Source: Bacteroidales bacterium
GTDB taxonomy: Bacteria > Bacteroidota > Bacteroidia > Bacteroidales > Muribaculaceae
Assembly: GCA_030526455.1 (NCBI GenBank)
Contig: JAUNCU010000031.1
Coordinates: 1-19,908 of the forward strand
DNA: 19,908 nt
Direction: 5' to 3'
The notes under the pieces: generated by a model
Database searches by the model: none
The model's input: only the letters and a program-made list of their open reading frames with translations
Told to the model about the DNA's origin: nothing
Made by a program: the position numbers and the translations under genes
In this document: piece after piece, positions 15,580-19,908 of the stretch
Layout: each line of letters starts with the position of its first letter
How positions within the stretch are numbered: position 1 is the first letter of the stretch

Positions 15580-16809
15580 ATGAACACTATCGACAAGGTG
15601 CGCAATCTGCGCATTAGTGACTATAACTATCCGCTGCCCGACGAACGCATCGCCAAGCATCCGCTGGCCGAGCGCGAGCAGTGTAAATTGCTGCAATACA
15701 GCCTGGGCGGCGAAATTCGCGAAGGCCACTTCTACGACGTGCCCGCGCTGCTGCCCGAGAAGGCCATGCTGGTGTATAACAACACGCGCGTGATCAACGC
15801 ACGCCTGCGTTTCCGCAAGGCCACAGGCTCCACTATCGAGATCTTCTGCCTCGAACCAGTGGTGCCGGGCGACTACCAATTGATTTTCCAGACCACCCAG
15901 TCGTGCACTTGGCTGTGCCTTGTGGGCAACAGTAAGCGCTGGAAACAGGGCACCCTCACGCAGGAAATCACCGTCGATGGCAAGGCCATCACCGTGGAGG
16001 CGCTGCGTGGCGAGCGTCGTGGCAACTCGTTTGAAATCACCTTCTCGTGGAATGGTGGCGTCACCTTCGCCTCCATCCTCGAAGCCATAGGCGAGATACC
16101 CATTCCGCCATATCTGAATCGCGGCACCGAAGCGTCGGATTCGGCCGACTACCAGACTGTGTACAGCCATATCGACGGCAGCGTGGCAGCACCCACCGCC
16201 GGGCTCCATTTCACCGACGCTGTACTCGCCGAGTGCGATGCCCGTGGCATCACCCGCCGCGAACTCACCCTCCACGTGGGCGCAGGCACCTTCCAGCCAG
16301 TGAAAAGCGAAAGCATAGGCGAGCACGAGATGCACCACGAGTTTATATCGGTGGAGCGCAGTCTGCTCATCGACCTCATCAACGCCCCAGGCCCCGTAGT
16401 GGCTGTAGGCACCACCAGCGTGCGCACCCTCGAGAGCCTCTACTATGTGGGTCAAGTGCTCGAGGAGAATCCCGATGCCGACGAAGATGCCCTCACCGTG
16501 AAGCAGTGGATGCCCTATAGCACCCCATGTGAAATCAGCACCAAGCGAGCGCTGCAAAACATCGTCGACTACCTCGACCGCCATCACGCCCAGGCCTACA
16601 TGGGCAGCACACAACTCATGATAGCGCCAGGCTTCCAGTATCGCATCATCAGCGGCATGATCACCAACTTCCACCAACCCCAGAGCACACTGTTGCTCCT
16701 CGTATCGGCATTCGTAGGCGAATCCCAATGGCGCACCCTCTACGACTACGCCCTCGCCCACAACTTCCGCTTCCTAAGTTACGGCGACGCCTGCCTATTC
16801 CTAAAATAA
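15580..16809 (+). CDS. queA: S-adenosylmethionine:tRNA ribosyltransferase-isomerase
   Basis: The 409-residue cytoplasmic enzyme makes epoxyqueuosine at tRNA position 34 by transferring and isomerising the ribosyl part of S-adenosylmethionine onto preQ1. Recognisable family segments are SDYNYPLPDERIAKHPLAER near the N-terminus, MLVYNNTRVINARLRF, GEIPIPPYLNR, the highly conserved VAAPTAGLHFT, LHVGAGTFQPVK, and GMITNFHQPQSTLLLLVSAF near the C-terminus. It is longer than the ~350-residue proteobacterial enzyme, as is common in Bacteroidota. It starts 29 bases after the DUF4919 gene and may be read from the same transcript. It is the last plus-strand gene before a convergent, structured intergenic region. 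Confidence 0.96.
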   Translation: MNTIDKVRNLRISDYNYPLPDERIAKHPLAEREQCKLLQYSLGGEIREGHFYDVPALLPEKAMLVYNNTRVINARLRFRKATGSTIEIFCLEPVVPGDYQLIFQTTQSCTWLCLVGNSKRWKQGTLTQEITVDGKAITVEALRGERRGNSFEITFSWNGGVTFASILEAIGEIPIPPYLNRGTEASDSADYQTVYSHIDGSVAAPTAGLHFTDAVLAECDARGITRRELTLHVGAGTFQPVKSESIGEHEMHHEFISVERSLLIDLINAPGPVVAVGTTSVRTLESLYYVGQVLEENPDADEDALTVKQWMPYSTPCEISTKRALQNIVDYLDRHHAQAYMGSTQLMIAPGFQYRIISGMITNFHQPQSTLLLLVSAFVGESQWRTLYDYALAHNFRFLSYGDACLFLK

Positions 16810-16880
16810 CCCCCGCCGCCGCCAACAACCAAAGGCGCCCCACAAGAAAAATAAAAACACCTAATAAACAACAAAACAAA

Positions 16881-16923
16881 CAAAAAATAGATAAAAGGAA
16901 CCGACCCTTTTATCTATTTTTTG
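16881..16923. repeat. REP-like hairpin 5, core GGAACCGACCC (possible terminator)
   Basis: CAAAAAATAGATAAAA (16881-16896) and TTTTATCTATTTTTTG (16908-16923) are perfect 16-bp arms around the 11-base loop GGAACCGACCC (16897-16907). The stem lies 72 bases past the queA stop and is T-rich on its 3' side, so it may also act as a terminator. The arms are unrelated in sequence to the other hairpins of the set, but the loop is shared. Confidence 0.8.
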
Positions 16924-16944
16924 TAATATTTATACTCAAAAATC

Positions 16945-16977
16945 TTTATAACAAAGGGACGGTTCTTGTGTTATAAA
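16945..16977. repeat. REP-like hairpin 6, left end of an inverted pair
   Basis: TTTATAACA (16945-16953) and TGTTATAAA (16969-16977) are perfect arms around a loop containing GGGACGGTTCT, the inverse of the GGAACCGTCCC core. Over 33 bases this hairpin equals the reverse complement of 17062-17094 at all but two positions. Confidence 0.8.
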
Positions 16978-16999
16978 AATTACAATATAAAAACAAATG

Positions 17000-17026
17000 C
17001 TTTATTTTATATAATAAAAAATAAAG
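17000..17026. repeat. AT-rich hairpin between the inverted pair
   Basis: CTTTATTTT (17000-17008) and AAAATAAAG (17018-17026) are exact reverse complements with a 9-base spacer. It lies midway inside the 150-bp inverted pair. A second short hairpin, TGATAC/GTATCA around GAAT, follows at 17041-17056. Confidence 0.55.
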
Positions 17027-17061
17027 TGATATTACAAGTTTGATACGAATGTATCAGTGGG

Positions 17062-17094
17062 TTTATAACAAAGGAACCGTCCCTTTGTTATAAA
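17062..17094. repeat. REP-like hairpin 7, core GGAACCGTCCC, right end of an inverted pair
   Basis: TTTATAACAAA (17062-17072) and TTTGTTATAAA (17084-17094) are perfect 11-bp arms around the 11-base core GGAACCGTCCC (17073-17083); the stem can extend two more G-C pairs. With hairpin 6 it bounds a 150-bp unit (16945-17094). Confidence 0.8.
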
Positions 17095-17166
17095 ATTCCT
17101 TGGTTTTGTTTTCCTATATTTGATAAATATTAGTTATTTGCGCATAAAATTGTTTTGTGCCTTTGC

Positions 17167-17925
17167 TCACAGCATGCGCTCTAGCACTAGTAGGGTGAAG
17201 AAGCCTAGCAGTAGGGCGTAGGTGGCTTGTTTTTGGTAGCCGTGGTTGTGGGTTTCGGGTATCATTTCGTCGCTCACCACATAGAGCATAGCGCCTCCGG
17301 CGAAGGCTAGCATCACGGGCAAGAGCATCTGCGACGCGGCTCCGGCGTAGAAGCCAATCACCACACCCACAATTTCGAGCAGACCGATGGCGAGCGAGAT
17401 GAGGAAGGTGCGCACGCGGCTCACACCCGCCAGCAGCAGGGGCGAAATCACCACCATGCCTTCAGGCACATTCTGCAGGGCGATGCCCGCCGTCACGGTC
17501 CAGGCGTCGGTGGTGTCGGCGGCGTTGAATCCCACGCCCGCCGCCATGCCTTCGGGCAACTTGTGAATGGCGATAGCCATCACGAAAAGCAGCACATGGT
17601 TGAGCGATGCATTGTGGGTGTGGCGCTCCGGGTCGAGGCCGGTGATGTGGTGGAGGTGAGGGGTGACGAAGTCGATCACGTTGAGAAACAGCGCGCCCAT
17701 CATGCCGCCAATCACCACCCATGCAATTCCCCATGGGGTGGACGCCATATCGGCCGCCGGCAGCAGAAGTCCGAGCACTGCCGCCGCCATCATCACGCCG
17801 GCGCAGTAGCCCAGCACGGTGTCGTTCCACTTGTGGGGCAATTCCCTGAAAGCGAAGCCAATGATCGAACCAATCACGGTGGCCCCGCACAGCCCTAGCG
17901 CACTATAAATCACATTTTCAATCAT
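17167..17925 (-). CDS. ZIP family divalent metal transporter
   Basis: The 252-residue inner-membrane protein has about eight membrane helices and imports zinc or a related divalent metal. The two family signatures are intact: H121-K-L-P-E-G126 in helix 4 and Q151-N-V-P-E-G156 in helix 5, the pair of xNxPEG motifs that form the binuclear metal site in bacterial ZIPs. A histidine-bearing loop (TPHLHHITGLDPERHTHN, about residues 80-97) precedes helix 4. Length and layout fit the ZupT/GufA-like groups; the exact metal is not predictable. It is convergent with queA and follows the FKBP gene by 100 bases, with a probable terminator between, so it likely has its own promoter, though no clear -7 box was seen. 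Confidence 0.92.
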   Translation of the reverse strand: MIENVIYSALGLCGATVIGSIIGFAFRELPHKWNDTVLGYCAGVMMAAAVLGLLLPAADMASTPWGIAWVVIGGMMGALFLNVIDFVTPHLHHITGLDPERHTHNASLNHVLLFVMAIAIHKLPEGMAAGVGFNAADTTDAWTVTAGIALQNVPEGMVVISPLLLAGVSRVRTFLISLAIGLLEIVGVVIGFYAGAASQMLLPVMLAFAGGAMLYVVSDEMIPETHNHGYQKQATYALLLGFFTLLVLERML

Positions 17926-17949
17926 AGAGCAATATTTTTTGTTTTTGAG

Positions 17950-17986
17950 AAAAAACGCCTGGCGCGGGCGCGAAGTGTCGCGTCCC
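17950..17986 (-). terminator. Probable intrinsic terminator of the FKBP gene
   Basis: GGG-CGCGA (17966-17973) pairs with TCGCG-T-CCC (17978-17986) with one bulged T. A smaller CGCC/GGCG hairpin lies on its downstream side, directly followed on the minus strand by six T residues (17950-17955). It lies 40 bases past the FKBP stop. The GC-rich stem resembles repeated intergenic elements I recall in Bacteroidota genomes, but this was not checked. Confidence 0.55.
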
Positions 17987-18025
17987 TACCATGCTTAGGG
18001 GAGTAATACACCTCCTTCTCAGCGC

Positions 18026-18424
18026 TTATGCGATGCTGATGAGTTCGATTTGGAAGATGAGTGTGGAGTGGGCGGGGATGCCTGGTTGGGCAAATTTTCC
18101 GTAGGCCATTTCGGCGGGGATGTAGAGTTCCCACCTATCGCCCACGTGCATTCGCTGCAGCGCAATGATCCATCCTTCAATGAGATCGCGCAGGCGAATG
18201 GCCAATGGTGTGCCGCCGTAACTGTTGTCGAATTCACGGCCGTCGATGGTGCGCCCGGTGTAGTGCGCCACAATCACGCTACCCATGTTGGGCATTTTTC
18301 CGTTAGGGTCGCCGCTTTCCATCACCTTGTAGTAGATGCCACGAGGCAGAGCCTGCACGCCGTCTTCTTGCGCTTTAGCCTGTAGCCATTGTTCGTTTTT
18401 GCGTTTGTATTCCTGTTTGTTCAT
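18026..18424 (-). CDS. FKBP-type peptidyl-prolyl cis-trans isomerase
   Basis: From the ATG at 18424 the protein has 132 residues, with no signal peptide, so it is probably cytoplasmic. A charged N-terminal helix (KQEYKRKNEQWLQAKAQEDG) is followed by a complete FKBP domain: VIVAHYTGRTIDGREFDNSY, LIEGWIIALQRMHVGDRWELYIP, then AYGKFAQPGIPAHSTLIFQIEL. The key Tyr, the V-I/L-x-G-W core and the AYG and IP motifs are all present. An in-frame ATG at 18433 would add three residues. The open frame extends much further upstream, but only as the antisense of trmN6. A TAtcTTTG box at 18446-18453 fixes the start near here and implies a leader of at most about 15 bases. It is divergent from trmN6. Confidence 0.92.
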   Translation of the reverse strand: MNKQEYKRKNEQWLQAKAQEDGVQALPRGIYYKVMESGDPNGKMPNMGSVIVAHYTGRTIDGREFDNSYGGTPLAIRLRDLIEGWIIALQRMHVGDRWELYIPAEMAYGKFAQPGIPAHSTLIFQIELISIA

Positions 18425-18445
18425 CTTGTGCATTTTTTGTTGCTG

Positions 18446-18453
18446 CAAAGATA
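18446..18453 (-). promoter_or_regulatory. -7 promoter box (TAtcTTTG) of the FKBP gene
   Basis: The minus strand reads TATCTTTG, an exact TAnnTTTG match, 12 bases (first ATG) or 21 bases (second ATG) upstream of the start, so the mRNA leader would be very short. Confidence 0.6.
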
Positions 18454-18475
18454 AGCAAATTGTGGCGAAAAGTTG

Positions 18476-18483
18476 TAACTTTG
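18476..18483 (+). promoter_or_regulatory. -7 promoter box (TAacTTTG) of trmN6
   Basis: TAACTTTG matches TAnnTTTG exactly and lies 16 bases before the trmN6 ATG at 18500. Its -7 box is only 22 bases from the divergent FKBP box, so the two promoters' upstream regions overlap. Confidence 0.6.
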
Positions 18484-18499
18484 CCCAAACACATTCGTT

Positions 18500-19261
18500 A
18501 TGCACCGAAAAGACAGTTTTCAATACAAGCAATTCACCATTCAGCAGCGCCACGCCGCCATGAAGGTAGGCACCGACAGCGACTTGCTGGGCGCACTGGC
18601 AGCGGGAGGCACTCGCATTCTCGACGTAGGCACCGGCACTGGCGTGATTTCGCTCATGCTGGCGCAGCGCTACCCCGAGGCCACCATCACGGCCGTGGAA
18701 ATCGACGACGATGCCATCATCGATGCGCACTCCAATTTCGCCGCCTCGCCCTGGGCCGACCGCATCATGCTCGTGCACAGTTCGTTTCAGGACTATCTGG
18801 CGCGATGCCGTGCCGCTGGCGCAACGGGCGCATTCGACTGCGTGGTGTGCAACCCTCCCTATTTCGACAAAAGCCTCGAGTGCCCCGACGGCGGCCGCAC
18901 ACGTGCGCGCCACAGTTCGAGTCTGCCCTTCGCCGTGCTCGCCGAAGGCGCCTATGCCATGCTCGGGAGCGAGGGCGTGTTCTCGGTGTGCATCCCCGGC
19001 GAAGTGTTGGCCGACTTCAGTGCGGCATGCTTCTTGCAGGGATTTTGGCTAAAGGATGTGTATCAAATCAAGACCCTGCCCCACAAGCCCGCCAAGCGCT
19101 TTGTGCTGGTGTTCAGCAAGGGTGCACCCACAACGCGCGTGGACCACACCCACTGCATGCGCACCGCCGAAGGTGGCCGCTCGGAGTGGTACCTGCAATT
19201 GATGGAGCCTTTCCATGTGGGCAGCAGTGCTATAAAAAAAATGAACAATGGGAAATATTAA
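18500..19261 (+). CDS. trmN6: tRNA1(Val) (adenine(37)-N6)-methyltransferase
   Basis: The 253-residue enzyme uses S-adenosylmethionine to make m6A at position 37 of tRNA-Val. The N-terminus (FQYKQFTIQQRHAAMKVGTD) is typical of the YfiC/TrmN6 group. The SAM-binding motif I reads ILDVGTGTGVISLMLA (about 40-55), followed by the acidic VEIDDDA. The catalytic motif N118-P-P-Y121 (FDCVVCNPPYF) identifies an amino-N6 methyltransferase. Conserved ARHSSSLPF follows. It is transcribed from a -7 box 16 bases upstream and overlaps the TerB-like gene by 14 bases, so the two are probably co-translated. Confidence 0.92.
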   Translation: MHRKDSFQYKQFTIQQRHAAMKVGTDSDLLGALAAGGTRILDVGTGTGVISLMLAQRYPEATITAVEIDDDAIIDAHSNFAASPWADRIMLVHSSFQDYLARCRAAGATGAFDCVVCNPPYFDKSLECPDGGRTRARHSSSLPFAVLAEGAYAMLGSEGVFSVCIPGEVLADFSAACFLQGFWLKDVYQIKTLPHKPAKRFVLVFSKGAPTTRVDHTHCMRTAEGGRSEWYLQLMEPFHVGSSAIKKMNNGKY

Positions 19262-19724
19262 CGACATCGTGAACGACATAGATCGCCAGTCGCCTCTATT
19301 GGCTGGCGAGCGCAGCAGTTTTCTGCTTTCGCTAATGGCGCTTTCGGCCTATGTGGTGCAAATCGACGGCGACTTTGGCATGTACAAATACAGTTATGTG
19401 CGCAATTTCATAGCCACCCACTACGATGCCGAGAAGGCCGCCCACTGCGACGGCTTGCTCTCGCGCATCTTCTTCGAGCGCCAGCGCCACAATCCGCTCA
19501 CGTGGGCAGCCTTGATAGAGGCGTGTGCCCGCGAGGTGGCGTCCTACACCTCGGCTGAGGAGCGCATGCTCATTCTCGACTACCTCATCTTCATCGCCCA
19601 GGCCGACGGCAGGGTGAACCAAAACGAGGTGATCGCCGTCACCAATGCCGCCGTGTGGCTCGGCATCAGCCCCGTGGCGGGAGTGAAAATCAACGAACTC
19701 AAATCAAAAATCACGCAACCATGA
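19248..19724 (+). CDS. TerB-like domain protein
   Basis: This 158-residue, all-helical soluble protein has two TerB-type helix pairs. The second reads FIAQADGRVNQNEVIAV (about 122-138), the standard aDGxxxxxE metal-binding pattern. The first, VVQIDGDFGMYKYSYVRNFI (about 36-55), keeps the D-G but lacks the usual glutamate. TerB domains occur in DjlA-type proteins and tellurite or stress loci, and their role outside those is unclear. It overlaps trmN6 by 14 bases at its start, and its TGA overlaps the PrsW-like ATG by 3 bases, so all three genes are coupled. The membrane-protease partner downstream hints at an envelope-stress role, which is inference. Confidence 0.82.
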   Translation: MGNINDIVNDIDRQSPLLAGERSSFLLSLMALSAYVVQIDGDFGMYKYSYVRNFIATHYDAEKAAHCDGLLSRIFFERQRHNPLTWAALIEACAREVASYTSAEERMLILDYLIFIAQADGRVNQNEVIAVTNAAVWLGISPVAGVKINELKSKITQP

Positions 19725-19908
19725 CACAGACTCTCCTTATGCTCGTGTGCAGCCTTCTGCCCGCCGCCTTGCTGGTGGGCTATGTGCTCTGGCGCGACCG
19801 CAAGCGCCCCGAACCCGCCAGCCGCATCATCCAGGCCTTGCTCTACGGCCTGTTTTCGGCATTCCTAGCCGTGCCGCTCGCCATGGGGCTGGAAGGACTG
19901 GTGATGGG
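19721..19908 (+). CDS. PrsW-like intramembrane metalloprotease, N-terminal fragment
   Basis: The frame opens with an ATG at 19721 that overlaps the TerB-like stop and is open to the window edge (62 full codons). The visible part has a first membrane helix (about 3-21, LPAALLVGYVLW), then a basic/acidic loop RDRKRPEPASRII, then a second helix (about 40-60). The pattern LP-helix-YxLWRDR-x-PEP-helix is what PrsW-family proteases begin with. The catalytic EExxK and HxxxD-type motifs lie beyond the window, so the assignment rests on the N-terminus only. Confidence 0.6.
   Translation, partial: MTQTLLMLVCSLLPAALLVGYVLWRDRKRPEPASRIIQALLYGLFSAFLAVPLAMGLEGLVM

Larger units (their letters stand above)
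16810..17166. other. Convergent gene-free region between queA and the ZIP transporter gene
   Basis: These 357 bases hold no supportable gene. The first 70 bases after queA are C/A-rich and nearly free of G on the plus strand, as Rho-loading sites often are. The rest is AT-rich and packed with perfect hairpins, listed separately: 16881-16923, 16945-16977, 17000-17026, 17041-17056 and 17062-17094. Confidence 0.7.

Noticed and set aside
16810..17166. tRNA or riboswitch in the hairpin-rich region after queA
   Set aside because: No cloverleaf or T-loop sequence, and stems are perfect simple palindromes with AT-rich arms. A preQ1 riboswitch would be expected upstream of a queuosine gene, not downstream.
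18434..18913. Upstream extension of the FKBP frame to 295 codons
   Set aside because: The extra part is antisense to trmN6, shows no domain, and lies upstream of the TAtcTTTG promoter box.

Overview
The window looks like a chromosomal segment of a Bacteroidales bacterium, possibly Muribaculaceae or a Prevotella relative (family-level placement is a guess). The support is several TAnnTTTG-type -7 boxes close to start codons, almost no Shine-Dalgarno sequences, and Bacteroidota-type genes: a bifunctional Rel, a 7TM-HD phosphodiesterase, a DUF4919 lipid/secreted protein family member, and a ~410-residue QueA. There are 15 genes, two of them cut by the window edges.

Left third (1-5813, all minus strand). 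Reading in the direction of transcription, a surface-polysaccharide operon runs from a WzxC-like flippase, through a DUF1016/PD-(D/E)XK nuclease, to a LicD-family transferase and a membrane acyltransferase. It is followed by a separately promoted AlbA_2 (Schlafen-type) protein with an ATPase-like C-terminus that runs off the left edge. The nuclease is AT-richer than its neighbours and looks like accessory cargo.

5814-6682 is an 869-base gene-free stretch built from nested repeats: a 171-bp tandem duplication that copied the flippase promoter and first codons, and a ~200-bp direct repeat. Both contain short hairpins with an 11-base core such as GGGTCAGACCC or AGGTCTGTCCC. Upstream is a 997-residue minus-strand protein joining an AlbA_2 domain to a WYL/WCX module. 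This is the least explained gene in the window.

Right half. A core plus-strand block carries rel (ppGpp synthetase/hydrolase), a PgpH-like 7TM-HD phosphodiesterase, a small membrane protein, a secreted DUF4919 protein and queA. After queA is a 357-base gene-free convergent interval with a second set of hairpins (cores GGAACCGACCC, GGGACGGTTCT and GGAACCGTCCC), two of which form a 150-bp inverted pair. Then come a ZIP metal transporter and an FKBP-type isomerase (minus). The FKBP gene is divergent from trmN6, a TerB-like gene and the start of a PrsW-like protease gene (plus, each overlapping the next).

The most interesting signals are (i) the AlbA_2-WYL fusion, with a second AlbA_2 protein and a DUF1016 nuclease around surface-polysaccharide genes, and (ii) a family of intergenic hairpins whose loop or core is conserved while the arms differ in sequence but stay complementary. 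The latter resembles REP/REPIN elements mobilised in trans; no transposase gene is present here.
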